Part shown: positions 8,817-16,843 of the stretch, piece by piece
Layout: the number at the start of each line of letters is the position of its first letter
Position numbering within the stretch: position 1 is the stretch's first letter
Source of the DNA: Streptomyces lavendofoliae
GTDB taxonomy: Bacteria; Actinomycetota; Actinomycetes; Streptomycetales; Streptomycetaceae
DNA length: 64,000 nucleotides
NCBI RefSeq assembly: GCF_014649735.1
Contig: NZ_BMTP01000004.1
Coordinates: 124,001-188,000, forward strand
Reading direction: 5' to 3'
Program-made: the position numbers and the translations under genes
The notes under the pieces: model-generated
The model's database searches: none
What the model was told of the DNA's origin: nothing
What the model saw: only the letters and a program-made list of their open reading frames with translations

Positions 8817-10259
8817 ATGTTCTTCACCTACCTCCGGCGCGAGTTGCGCCGTCGACACAAGGCGGCGCTGGTCGTCGCCTCGGGGCTGGCCCTCGGGATC
8901 GCGCTGGTCATCGTGGTCGACTCGGTCACGGCCGGGATGAACCGGGCCCAGGGCAAGGTGCTGGAGTCGCTGTACGGGCTCGGCACCGACATGACGGTCA
9001 CCAAGGAGCCGTCGCCGCCCGGGGAGGGCGACGCCGTCCGGCGGCCCCGGTTCCGGTTCGACGCCGGGGAGGACGCGCAGGGGGAACGGCAGAGCCAGGA
9101 CGTCGTCATGGTGCAGGGCTTCGAGACGCTCGCCGCCTCGACCGTCGCGCAGGTGGCCCGGCAGGACGGCGTCGCGGAGGCCGTCGGCGGGCTGAACGCC
9201 CGGGTGATGAAGGTCGACGGGCGGTTCGAGCGCGGTGAGGTGCGACCCGCGGAGCCCGGTGGGGGCCCGGGGCGGGGCGGGGCCGATGTGCGCGGCGGCG
9301 GCGCTGACTTCGGGGTCGACTCGTACACCGTGTACGGCACGGACGTCGCCCATCAGGGGCTCGGGCCGCTGACGTCCTCGAAGATCACCGCCGGGCGTAC
9401 GTTCAGGGCGGCCGAGACGGCCGCCAAGGTGGCCGTCGTCGACAGCGCCCACGCCAAGGAACAGGGGCTGGCCGTCGGCGAGAGGCTCACCGTCTCGGGC
9501 ACCGCGTACACCGTCGTCGGTATCGCGACCGCCGACAGCGGGGACGCCGCCGCGGACGTCTACCTGCCGCTCGCCGAGGCGCAGACCCTCGCCGACGCGA
9601 AGGGCCGGGTGACGACCGTCTACGTCCGGGCGACCGACTCGCAGCGGATCGACCAGGTCAAGGGCGCGATCGGCGAGAACGTGCCGGGCACCACCGTCAC
9701 CACGTCCGCCGACCTCGCCGCCACCGTCTCCGGGTCCCTGTCCACCGCTTCCGGGCTGGCGGAGGGCGTCGGGAAATGGCTGTCGATCGTGGTCCTGGGG
9801 GCGGCGTTCGCCGTCGCGGGGCTGCTGACGTCGGCGGCGGTCGGCAGGCGGGTGCGCGAGTTCGGCACCCTCAAGGCGCTGGGGTGGAGGAGCGGGCGCG
9901 TCACCCGGCAGGTGGCCGGTGAGGCGCTGGTGCACGGGCTGATCGGCGGCGTGCTCGGGATCGGCGCGGGGCTGGCCGGGGCGTGGGCCGTCACGGCGTT
10001 CAGCCCGACGCTCACCGCCGAGCCGGGCGGCGGCGCCGGTGGCGGCGCACCGCGGTTCGCGGGCGGGGCCGGCGGTGGCGGGCCGGTGGACCGGGCGGCG
10101 TCGCGGGCGCTGGACATCGCCCTCACCGCGCCGGTCTCCCTCACCACCATCGGGCTCGCCGTGGCCCTGGCCGTCGCGGGCGGCCTGGTGGCGGGCGGGT
10201 TCGGCGGCTGGCGGGCCTCCCGGCTGCGGCCGGCGGACGCGCTGCGCCGCGTCGAGTGA
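8817..10259 (+). CDS. ABC transporter permease (MacB/FtsX family)
   Basis: 480 residues with the MacB layout: one N-terminal membrane helix (AALVVASGLALGIALVIVV), a large extracytoplasmic domain (about 50-310), then three C-terminal helices around LSIVVLGAAFAVAGLL, VHGLIGGVLGIGAGLAGAW and LTTIGLAVALAVAGGLV. The segment VREFGTLKALGWRSGRVTRQV is the family's cytoplasmic coupling loop. It works with the ATPase encoded next (93-bp gap) to drive export or envelope work; substrate unknown. The ATG at 8817 removes an implausible hydrophilic extension. A Gly/Pro-rich insert near residues 140-155 and again near 405-425 is unusual. Confidence 0.9.
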   Translation: MFFTYLRRELRRRHKAALVVASGLALGIALVIVVDSVTAGMNRAQGKVLESLYGLGTDMTVTKEPSPPGEGDAVRRPRFRFDAGEDAQGERQSQDVVMVQGFETLAASTVAQVARQDGVAEAVGGLNARVMKVDGRFERGEVRPAEPGGGPGRGGADVRGGGADFGVDSYTVYGTDVAHQGLGPLTSSKITAGRTFRAAETAAKVAVVDSAHAKEQGLAVGERLTVSGTAYTVVGIATADSGDAAADVYLPLAEAQTLADAKGRVTTVYVRATDSQRIDQVKGAIGENVPGTTVTTSADLAATVSGSLSTASGLAEGVGKWLSIVVLGAAFAVAGLLTSAAVGRRVREFGTLKALGWRSGRVTRQVAGEALVHGLIGGVLGIGAGLAGAWAVTAFSPTLTAEPGGGAGGGAPRFAGGAGGGGPVDRAASRALDIALTAPVSLTTIGLAVALAVAGGLVAGGFGGWRASRLRPADALRRVE

Positions 10260-10326
10260 CCCGCACCCGTCACCCGTACCCCTACCCGTACCGCACCCGC
10301 ACCCGTCCCGTTCCCGCACCCCTCCC
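10260..10326. repeat. Low-complexity ACCCGT/ACCCCT tract between permease and ATPase genes
   Basis: The spacer is built from short iterations of CACCCGT and ACCCCT, strongly C-rich on the plus strand. It separates two genes of one transporter that are normally almost contiguous. Confidence 0.6.
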
Positions 10327-10351
10327 TACGTACGACTGGAGTCGACAGCAC

Positions 10352-11035
10352 ATGTACCAGCTCAGCGGTGTCACCAAGCGCTATTGGCGCGGCAAGGAGA
10401 CCGTCCAGGCCCTCGACGGGGTGGACCTGATCATCGAGGACGGCGGGCGGCTGGTCATCCAGGGCCCGACCGGCGGCGGCAAGTCCACGCTGTTGCAGAT
10501 GCTCGGCGGCCTGGACCGGCCGACGGCGGGCAGCGTGGTCCTCGACGGCACCGACCTGGCGACGCTGCCGGAGGCGCGGCTGACGCGCGTGCGGGCGGAG
10601 AAGATCGGGTTCGTGTTCCAGGGCTTCAACCTGGTGCCGACGCTCTCCGCCCAGGAGAACGTGGAGACCGCCCTCGTACCGCTCGGGCTGCGGGCTCCCG
10701 AGCGGCGCGAGAGGGCGGCGGAGGCGCTGGTGTCGGTGGGCCTCGGGGAGCGACGCGGCCATCTGCCCGGCGAGCTGTCGGGAGGGCAGCAGCAGCGGGT
10801 GGCGATAGCGCGGGCGCTGGTGAAGCGGCCGGCCGTGCTGCTGGCGGACGAGCCGACCGGGAACCTGGACGAGTCGATGCGCGACGAGATCATGGACCTG
10901 CTGGAAGGGCTGTGGGAGGAGAACGGGCTGACGTTCGTGATGGTCACCCACGACACGGCGCTGGCGCGGCGCGCGCCCCGGCTCGCCACGATCCGCCGGG
11001 GCCGGGTCACGATCAAGGAGCAGGTGGTGGGCTGA
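10352..11035 (+). CDS. ABC transporter ATP-binding protein (MacB/LolD type)
   Basis: 227 residues with a complete nucleotide-binding domain: Walker A GPTGGGKST (about 35-43), Q-loop FVFQGFNLVPTLSAQEN, signature LSGGQQQR, Walker B VLLADEPTGNLD and the H-loop VTHD. It energises the permease encoded upstream. The ATG at 10352 follows a weak GGAG. The 3' end overlaps the convergent murP by 23 bp, leaving no room for a terminator between the two operons. Confidence 0.93.
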   Translation: MYQLSGVTKRYWRGKETVQALDGVDLIIEDGGRLVIQGPTGGGKSTLLQMLGGLDRPTAGSVVLDGTDLATLPEARLTRVRAEKIGFVFQGFNLVPTLSAQENVETALVPLGLRAPERRERAAEALVSVGLGERRGHLPGELSGGQQQRVAIARALVKRPAVLLADEPTGNLDESMRDEIMDLLEGLWEENGLTFVMVTHDTALARRAPRLATIRRGRVTIKEQVVG

Positions 11036-12416
11036 GCAGCGGTTTGCCGATGCCGAACAGGTACGTGGCGGCGAACCCGGCCGCGTACCCGGTCAGCAGC
11101 CCGCCCGCGTAGACGGCGACCGTGGTCACGGACAGCCCGTGCTCACCGCTGAGCAGCGGGAACAGGGCCCAGCCGGAGGGGCCGATGGCCGTCGAGCCGA
11201 CCGGGGCGCCGAGCATGTGGAACAGCCCGACGAACCCGCCGCCGAGCGCCCCGCCGACGCAGGCCGTGACGAACGGCCGCCCGAGCGGCAGTGAGACGCC
11301 GTAGATCAGCGGCTCGCCCACGCCGAGGAGCCCGGCGGGCATCGCGGACCGGATGGTGCGGCGCAGGTCGGTGCGGTGGCGCAGGCGCACGTAGACGGCG
11401 GCGGCGGCGCCGACCTGGCCCGCGCCGGCCATCGCGAGCATGGGCAGGAGCACGGTGTGGCCCTGCTGCTCGATCAGGGTGGTGTGGATCGGAATGAGGG
11501 CCTGGTGCAGTCCGAGCATGACGAGGGGGAGGAACAGCCCGCCCAGGACGAGCCCGGCGACCGCCCCCGCGTGGCCGAGGAGCCAGTCGGCGGCCACCCC
11601 GATGCCGGTGGACACCTCGCCGGCGACGAACATCAGGCCGTAGACGGTGACCAGCCCGGCGACGAGCACGGTGAGCGTGGGGGTGACCAGCACGTCGAGG
11701 GCCTCGGGCACGTGGCGGCGGCACCACTTCTCCACCCGGACGGCGAGCACGGCGGCGGCCAGGGCGCCCAGGACGCCGCCCTGGCCGGGGGAGAGCTGCT
11801 GGCCGAAGACCTCGACCTTGGCGACGCCCGCGTACACGACGATCGCGGCGACCGCGCCGCCGAGTACCGGGGTACCGCCGAACTCCTTGGCCGTGTTGAG
11901 GCCGACGAACACGGCGATCAGCGCCATGAAGCCGGAGGCGACGGCGGCGAGGGCGGGGGTGACGGCGGGGAGCCAGCCCAGGTTGAGGAGCAGGCCGTTG
12001 AGGCCGGCGATGATGCCGCAGCCGATGAGGGCGGGGATCAGGGGCACGAAGATGTTCGCGATCCGGCGGAGGAGGACCTTGCCGGGGGTGGCGTTCCGCT
12101 CCTTCCGCGCGGCTTTGATCGCCGCCCCCCGGTCCTGGAGGAGGAGGGCCTCGAACTCGGGGGTGACGCGGGCGACGGTGCCGGGGCCGAGCACGATCTG
12201 GTAGGTCGTGTCGTCCTCGACGACGCCGAGCACGGCGGGGTGCGCCGTGAGGGCCTCGTCCTGGACCAGCGCCCGGTCGCGCAGGCCGAGACGCAGGCGG
12301 GTCATGCAGTGGGCGACGGAGGTGATGTTGCCGGCGCCGCCGACGAGGGGGAGGAGGGCCCGGGCGGTCGTGCGGGGGTCGGGGGAGGGTGCGGGTGTGG
12401 GCGCGGCTGCGGTCAT
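11013..12416 (-). CDS. murP: PTS transporter EIIBC, probable N-acetylmuramic acid permease
   Basis: 467 residues. An N-terminal EIIB domain carries the phosphorylated cysteine in SVAHCMTRLRLGL (near residue 38), followed by VLGVVEDDTTYQIVLG. The EIIC membrane domain starts near residue 110, with about ten helices and the signature motif LLGVGEPLIYGVSLPLGRPF near 370. There is no EIIA domain, so it must borrow a cytoplasmic EIIA of Crr type, as E. coli MurP does. It is the last gene of murR-murQ-murP, which points to MurNAc rather than sucrose or glucose. It would import MurNAc as the 6-phosphate, the substrate of MurQ. Confidence 0.85.
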   Translation of the reverse strand: MTAAAPTPAPSPDPRTTARALLPLVGGAGNITSVAHCMTRLRLGLRDRALVQDEALTAHPAVLGVVEDDTTYQIVLGPGTVARVTPEFEALLLQDRGAAIKAARKERNATPGKVLLRRIANIFVPLIPALIGCGIIAGLNGLLLNLGWLPAVTPALAAVASGFMALIAVFVGLNTAKEFGGTPVLGGAVAAIVVYAGVAKVEVFGQQLSPGQGGVLGALAAAVLAVRVEKWCRRHVPEALDVLVTPTLTVLVAGLVTVYGLMFVAGEVSTGIGVAADWLLGHAGAVAGLVLGGLFLPLVMLGLHQALIPIHTTLIEQQGHTVLLPMLAMAGAGQVGAAAAVYVRLRHRTDLRRTIRSAMPAGLLGVGEPLIYGVSLPLGRPFVTACVGGALGGGFVGLFHMLGAPVGSTAIGPSGWALFPLLSGEHGLSVTTVAVYAGGLLTGYAAGFAATYLFGIGKPLLSPPPAP

Positions 12417-12483
12417 GCGCGGATGGTGCCAGGGGGCGGGGCCCCGGGCGGTGGGTGCGCGCCGGTGGGCGGCCGGTGCCCGC

Positions 12484-13386
12484 CTATTGGTCGAGTGCCG
12501 CGCGCAGCCGGCCGCCGGTCTTGGCGAGGAGCTGGTGCGCCGTGTCGGCGTCCACGCCGGCGAGGAGGGCGAGGATGGCGGGCTTGACCTCGCCGTCCGT
12601 GGCGGTGAGGGCCGTCTCGATGTCGGTGTCGGAGGCGCCGGTGGCGAGGGAGACGATGCGGCGGGAGCGGGCGCGGAGCTTGTCGTTGGTGGCGCGGACG
12701 TCGACCATCAGGTTCCCGTACGTCTTGCCGAGCCGGATCATCGTGATCGTCGAGATCATGTTGAGGACGAGCTTCTGCGCGGTGCCCGCCTTGAGGCGGG
12801 TGGAGCCGGTGACCAGTTCGGGGCCGACGACGACCTCGATGGCGTGTTCGGCGGCGGCGGTGAGGGCGCTGCCCGTGTTGCAGGACAGGCCGATCGTCAG
12901 GGCCCCGGCCTCGCGGGCGTGTTCGACGGCTGCGAGGGCGTAGGGGGTGCGGCCGGAGGCGGAGACCCCGACGACGGTGTCGTCGGAGGTGAGGGACAGC
13001 GCGTCGAGGTCGGCGGTCGCCAGCGCGCGCGAGTCCTCGGCGCCTTCGACGGCCTCAAGGAGGGCGGTCGGCCCGCCCGCGATCAGGCCGACGACCTGGC
13101 CCGGGGCGGTGTTGAAGGTGGGCGGGCACTCGCTGGCGTCCAGGACGCCGAGCCGTCCGGCGGTGCCCGCGCCGGCGTAGACGAGACGCCCGCCGCGCGC
13201 CATGCGTTCGGCGGTGGCGTCGATGGCGGCGGCGATGCGGGGCAGCTGGCCGGCGACGGCGGCGGGGACGGACTGGTCCTCGGTGTTCATCAGGCGGGCG
13301 ATCTCGGCGGTCGGGAGGCGGTCGATGTCCGCGAGCTCCGGGCGGAAGGCTTCCGTGGTGAGGGTGGACAGTTCCGAGGGGTTCAT
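12484..13386 (-). CDS. murQ: N-acetylmuramic acid 6-phosphate etherase
   Basis: 300 residues with a SIS-domain fold. Family motifs are intact: MNTEDQSVPAAV near 33, GGRLVYAGAGTAGRLGVLDASECPPTF (60-90), EGAEDS with the catalytic-type glutamate near 113, VGVSASGRTPYA and the KLVLNMISTITMIRLGKTYGN segment. It cleaves the lactyl ether of MurNAc-6-P, giving GlcNAc-6-P and D-lactate, a cell-wall recycling step. It lies between murR and murP on one strand (67-bp and 106-bp gaps), consistent with an operon. Confidence 0.95.
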   Translation of the reverse strand: MNPSELSTLTTEAFRPELADIDRLPTAEIARLMNTEDQSVPAAVAGQLPRIAAAIDATAERMARGGRLVYAGAGTAGRLGVLDASECPPTFNTAPGQVVGLIAGGPTALLEAVEGAEDSRALATADLDALSLTSDDTVVGVSASGRTPYALAAVEHAREAGALTIGLSCNTGSALTAAAEHAIEVVVGPELVTGSTRLKAGTAQKLVLNMISTITMIRLGKTYGNLMVDVRATNDKLRARSRRIVSLATGASDTDIETALTATDGEVKPAILALLAGVDADTAHQLLAKTGGRLRAALDQ

Positions 13387-13492
13387 GCGTACGCGCTCTT
13401 TCGGGCGAGTGGGGCGGGTGGGGCGGGTAGGGCGAACAGGGCTTCCCGGGTGACCGGGCGGGGCCGGGGTGACCGGGCGGGCAGGGCGGTGA

Positions 13493-14434
13493 TCAGCGGG
13501 TGCGGGGCGAGTGGCGGTGCGCGAGGGCCTCGTAGGAGGCGGAGAGCGCGGGGGCGGCCGTCTCGTACGTACGCTGCGTGACCCCGGTGAACAGGCAGTC
13601 GACGACGAGGAGCTGGCTGGTGCGGGAGGACATGGCGGCGGGCCGCAGTTCGCTCTCGCGGGCCGTGGACGTGGTGAGTATGTGGTCGGCGTACTGCGAG
13701 ACCGGGCCGTCCGGGCGGCCGGTGATCGCGACGGTGGTGGCGCCGTGGTCGAAGGCGGCGCGCAGCGGTTCTATGACGTCTCCGGTGGAGCCCGAGTGGG
13801 TGATGGCGATGGCGACGTCGCCGGCGCGGAGCTGGACGGCGTTGGTGACGGCGAGGTGCGGGTCGCTGTGGGCGTGCGCGACCAGCCCGATGCGCAGCAG
13901 CTTCTGGGCGAGGTCCTGGGCGACGAGGCCGGAGGCGCCGACGCCGTAGATGTCGGTGCGGCGGGCGGCGGCCAGCGCGGTGACGGCGGCGCCGAGCTGG
14001 ACGGTGTCCAGTCCCGCCGCGGTGTCGGCGAGGGTCTGCTGCTCGTCGTGGGCGAGCTTGGCGACGACGTCCGCTATCGGGTCGTCCACCGCGATGTCGG
14101 CGGTGACGGAGGGCGCCCGGCCGGACTGCTGGTGCGCCGCGAGCCCGGCGAGGGCGAGGCGCAGGTCGCGGTAGCCCGGGTAGCCGAGGAGGCGGGCGGT
14201 GCGGACGACGGTCGCCTCGCTGGTGCCGGTGAGCTCGGCGAGGCCGGTGACGGTGAGGGCGGCGCAGCCGGCGGGGTCCGTGGCGACGGCCTCGGCGACG
14301 CGCTGCATGGAGCGGGTCATGGAGGGGGCGAGGGTGCGGACCTTGGCGGCGAGGGCGGCGGGCGCGGGGGCGGCCTCCCCGCCCGGTCTGCCCTTCCCCC
14401 TGTTGCTGAAAATTTCCTTCACGTCATTGGTCAC
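13493..14434 (-). CDS. murR: RpiR-family regulator of the MurNAc operon
   Basis: 313 residues. The N-terminal HTH_6 domain includes SMQRVAEAVATDPAGCAALTVTGLAELTGTSEATVVRTARLLGYPGYRDL. The C-terminal SIS domain, a sugar-phosphate sensor, contains DIYGVGASGLVAQDLAQKL and AITHSGSTGDVIEPL. Gene order identifies it as the MurNAc-6-P-responsive regulator (MurR analog). A short inverted repeat directly in front of its start codon is a candidate operator. The start at 14434 (MTNDVKEIF) is supported by that position. The divergent small gene at 14500 shares the promoter region. Confidence 0.85.
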   Translation of the reverse strand: MTNDVKEIFSNRGKGRPGGEAAPAPAALAAKVRTLAPSMTRSMQRVAEAVATDPAGCAALTVTGLAELTGTSEATVVRTARLLGYPGYRDLRLALAGLAAHQQSGRAPSVTADIAVDDPIADVVAKLAHDEQQTLADTAAGLDTVQLGAAVTALAAARRTDIYGVGASGLVAQDLAQKLLRIGLVAHAHSDPHLAVTNAVQLRAGDVAIAITHSGSTGDVIEPLRAAFDHGATTVAITGRPDGPVSQYADHILTTSTARESELRPAAMSSRTSQLLVVDCLFTGVTQRTYETAAPALSASYEALAHRHSPRTR

Positions 14435-14436
14435 AC

Positions 14437-14453
14437 CTGAAAGGTATTTTCAG
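14437..14453. promoter_or_regulatory. Candidate MurR operator
   Basis: Perfect 6-bp inverted repeat CTGAAA-N5-TTTCAG, 2 bp upstream of the murR start. A second CTGAAAAT lies inside the first codons of murR (14405-14412). The A/T-rich arms stand out in this GC-rich DNA. Autoregulation is inferred. Confidence 0.5.
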
Positions 14454-14499
14454 CCCCTGGGGCCGTCAACCCCTCCGGACCTGGGGTGACAATGGCTGC

Positions 14500-14856
14500 A
14501 TGGACGCCCTGGACCCCCTTGAGCAGGCCCTGCACGCCGCGCGGGCACTGGTCCTCGCCGACCTGATGGCGCGGAACGTCGCGGAGGCCGAGGTGGTCTC
14601 GCTCGTGGAGGACGCGGTGACGCACCGCCGCTGGTGGGTCGAGCAGTGGCCGGAAGGCGTCGGGTACGTCGCCGGGCTGGTCGCCCAGGACGTGCAGGAC
14701 GCCCTGCTGGAGCGGTACGGGCGCTGGCCGCTGTGCCCGGTGTGCAGCTCCGGCGACCCGCACGCGCTGGACGTCGAGCCCGAGCTGGGGCCGGACCCGC
14801 ACTGGGTGTGCGGCAAGGCCGGGGTGCGGGTGGCGCGGGTCGGCGGGCTCACATGA
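14500..14856 (+). CDS. Hypothetical protein with a C-terminal CxxC knuckle
   Basis: 118 residues, mostly helical (LEQALHAARALVLADLMARN...), with WRWWV-like aromatic content (RRWWVEQWPEG) and a C-terminal CPVC...C pattern (WPLCPVCSSGDPHALDV, then HWVCGKAG) that looks like a small zinc knuckle. The stop overlaps the next start by ATGA. Divergent from murR; function not recognised. It may be a structural or regulatory partner of the DUF4031 protein. Confidence 0.7.
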   Translation: MDALDPLEQALHAARALVLADLMARNVAEAEVVSLVEDAVTHRRWWVEQWPEGVGYVAGLVAQDVQDALLERYGRWPLCPVCSSGDPHALDVEPELGPDPHWVCGKAGVRVARVGGLT

Positions 14857-15122
14857 CGGTGTACATCGACCCGCCGAACTGGCCGGGCCACGGCCGCATG
14901 TGGTCCCACATGGTCAGTGACGCGTCGTACGACGAACTCCACGCCTTCGCGGCCCGGATCGGCGCCCCGCCGCGCGCCTTCGACCGCGACCACTACGACG
15001 TGCCGTCCGAGCGGTACGCGGACGCGGTGGCGGCGGGCGCGGTCGAGGTGGGCTCCAAGGAGCTGGTCCGCCGGCTCACGGAGTCGGGCCTGCGCCGGCC
15101 GAAGCGCCGGCCCGCCGGCTGA
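14853..15122 (+). CDS. DUF4031 domain protein
   Basis: 89 residues, translationally coupled to the preceding gene by ATGA. The sequence TVYIDPPNWPGHGRMWSHMVSD, then LHAFAARIG and FDRDHYDVP, is the DUF4031 signature; the conserved D, H and R residues suggest a small metal- or nucleotide-binding protein, but no function is established. It ends with a basic tail (RRPKRRPAG). Confidence 0.8.
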   Translation: MTVYIDPPNWPGHGRMWSHMVSDASYDELHAFAARIGAPPRAFDRDHYDVPSERYADAVAAGAVEVGSKELVRRLTESGLRRPKRRPAG

Positions 15123-15186
15123 CGGCGGTACCGCCGCGGGCCGTACCGCTGAGGGTCGTACCGCGCGCCGCCCCGGCGACGCCGTC

Positions 15187-15840
15187 CTACGTTCCCGAGC
15201 TCTCCAGCAGCTTCAGCTCCGTGCTGAGGTTCTGGCGGGCGCGCTCCTCCCACATCCGTGCGCCGTGCGGCGTACGGAACAGGCACGGCAGCCCCAGCAG
15301 CTGCCGCAGCACCGCCGCGCGGCCCTCGCGGAACGCGTCGTCCGGTACGAAGCCGTACTCCTCGCGGACGGCGGCGGCGTAGGCGGCGTACGCGTCGGGC
15401 GCGGCGGCCAGGATCGCGAGGTCCGCGTCGCACAGCACTTCGCCGTCGCGGTCGCCGTCCGCCGGGTCGTGGGTGACCGTGAGCCGGACCAGGCGGGCGA
15501 CCTCCGCCGTACGGGCCGCGTCGATGCCCAGCTCGGGCAGGGCCCGCTCGGCGAGCCGGGCGCTGCGCTCCTCGTTGGTGGAGCGGTCGGGGAGGTAGAC
15601 GGCGTCGTGGAACCAGGCGGCGAGCCGTACGACGTCGGGGTCGTCCGCGTGGTCGGCCAGCTCGTCGACGCGGTCGAGGACGGCGACGAGGTGGTCGGTG
15701 GTGTGGTACCGCCGCTGCGGCTCGGCCCAGCGGGCGAGCAGGGCGTCGGCGTACCGGTCGGCATGCTCGGCACCGCCCACGGCCGCCGCCCAGCGGTGGC
15801 GGAGGTCGGCGTGGGCGGGGTGCTCGGGGAGGGGCGCCAT
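15187..15840 (-). CDS. HD-domain metal-dependent phosphohydrolase
   Basis: 217 residues from ATG 15840. The histidine-aspartate signature LAAWFHDAVYLPDRSTNEERSA is near 70-90, with an upstream RRYHTTDHLVAVLD histidine helix and a downstream CDADLAILAA aspartate that completes the metal site. These proteins are thought to hydrolyse nucleotides or phosphate esters; the substrate is unknown. A longer start at 15903 would add a Pro/Ala-rich leader and is not favoured. It is convergent with the small operon to its left. Confidence 0.8.
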   Translation of the reverse strand: MAPLPEHPAHADLRHRWAAAVGGAEHADRYADALLARWAEPQRRYHTTDHLVAVLDRVDELADHADDPDVVRLAAWFHDAVYLPDRSTNEERSARLAERALPELGIDAARTAEVARLVRLTVTHDPADGDRDGEVLCDADLAILAAAPDAYAAYAAAVREEYGFVPDDAFREGRAAVLRQLLGLPCLFRTPHGARMWEERARQNLSTELKLLESSGT

Positions 15841-16083
15841 GGGGTCATTGTGCCGGGTGCGACCCGCCGCCGGGGCGGGCCGTGCGGGGCCGGCCGGGGG
15901 CATGGCCGATCTCCTGGCCCACCCGTCGTACGCGCCGCTCCGGGCCCGCCTCCCCGCCCCGGCACCGGCCCGCCCGTCCGGCTCGGCGCCCCCGGGGCAC
16001 CGGACCGGGTGGGCCCGGAGAACCGGGCGCGCCCGGTCCGGCGGCGCGGGGCGCGGGTCCCCGGAGCCGGGCGCGGGCCCGGG
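15841..16083. other. Very GC-rich spacer without a clear gene
   Basis: An ATG at 15902 preceded by GGGGG opens MADLLAHPSYAPLRARLP on the plus strand and then turns into Pro/Arg/Gly-rich sequence overlapping cutC. It could be a decayed gene start; I do not call it a gene. Confidence 0.25.
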
Positions 16084-16815
16084 TTACGGCTGGACGTCGG
16101 GCCCGGCCCCGGCGTCGATCGCCGTGCGCCAGGAGCGGACCGCCGTCGGGGAGACCGGGGCGGTCCAGCCGGACGGGCGGGCGGCGCCGCCGATGTGGAA
16201 GGCGGTGACGCCCCCCGCGAGGAGCGTGGGGAGGTGGTCGAGCCGCAGGCCGCCCCCCACCAGGAGCAGGGGCTCGTAGCCCGGCTCGCCGCGCCGGGCG
16301 GCGCCGGCCTCGGCCAGCAGGGTCGGCAGGCCCTCGTCGACACCGGCCGCCGAGCCCGCCGTGAGGTAGGTGTCCAGACCGGGGAGGTCCGCGAGCTGCT
16401 TGCGTGCCGCGTCCCGGTCGGCGGCCCGGTCCAGCGCGCGGTGGAACGTCCAGCGGCAGCCCTCCAGCTCGGCCACCAGCCGCTCGACGGTCACCAGGTC
16501 CACATGGTCCGCCGCGTCGAGGAAGCCGAGGACGAACTCGTCGGCGCCCTCCTCGCGCAGCTCCCGTGCCACCCGCACCAGCGCGTCGACGTCGCCCGCG
16601 GCGAACCCGTCCGTCAGGCGCAGCATCACGCGCAGCGGGATGTCCACGGCGGCGCGGATCCGGCCGTAGGTCTCGCGGGACGGGGTGAGCCCGTCCGCCG
16701 CGATGTCCGTGACCAGTTCGAGGCGGTCCGCTCCTCCGGCCTGCGCGGCGATCGCGTCCTCCGCGTCGAGGGCGATCACCTCCAGGACTGCACGGTTGCT
16801 CACTGCCGGCTCCAT
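16084..16815 (-). CDS. cutC: CutC family protein
   Basis: 243-residue TIM-barrel protein. Typical segments are LEVIALDAEDAIAAQAGGADRLELV at the start, LRVMLR near 65, WTFHRALDRAAD near 125 and LLLVGGGLRLDHLPTLL near 190. The family was linked to copper homeostasis, though its real activity is unsettled. Neighbouring copper genes (secreted protein, CsoR-type boxes, copA) fit that older view. In contrast, a DasR-like palindrome sits 5 bp upstream of the start, which would tie it to amino-sugar control. GTG at 16800 is an alternative start. Confidence 0.88.
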   Translation of the reverse strand: MEPAVSNRAVLEVIALDAEDAIAAQAGGADRLELVTDIAADGLTPSRETYGRIRAAVDIPLRVMLRLTDGFAAGDVDALVRVARELREEGADEFVLGFLDAADHVDLVTVERLVAELEGCRWTFHRALDRAADRDAARKQLADLPGLDTYLTAGSAAGVDEGLPTLLAEAGAARRGEPGYEPLLLVGGGLRLDHLPTLLAGGVTAFHIGGAARPSGWTAPVSPTAVRSWRTAIDAGAGPDVQP

Positions 16816-16820
16816 TCGCT

Positions 16821-16836
16821 ACAGGTCTAGTCCAAT
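16821..16836. promoter_or_regulatory. DasR (dre)-like palindrome upstream of cutC
   Basis: ACAGGTCTAGTCCAAT matches 13 of 16 positions of the dre consensus as I recall it (ACTGGTCTAGACCACT). It lies 5 bp in front of the cutC start codon, a position where bound protein would block expression. By-eye match only. Confidence 0.4.
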
Positions 16837-16843
16837 GGCCACC

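Noticed and set aside
15902..16080. Short gene starting MADLLAHPSYAPL
   Set aside because: Good start context, but the frame dissolves into Pro/Arg/Gly sequence and overlaps cutC antisense; at most a remnant.
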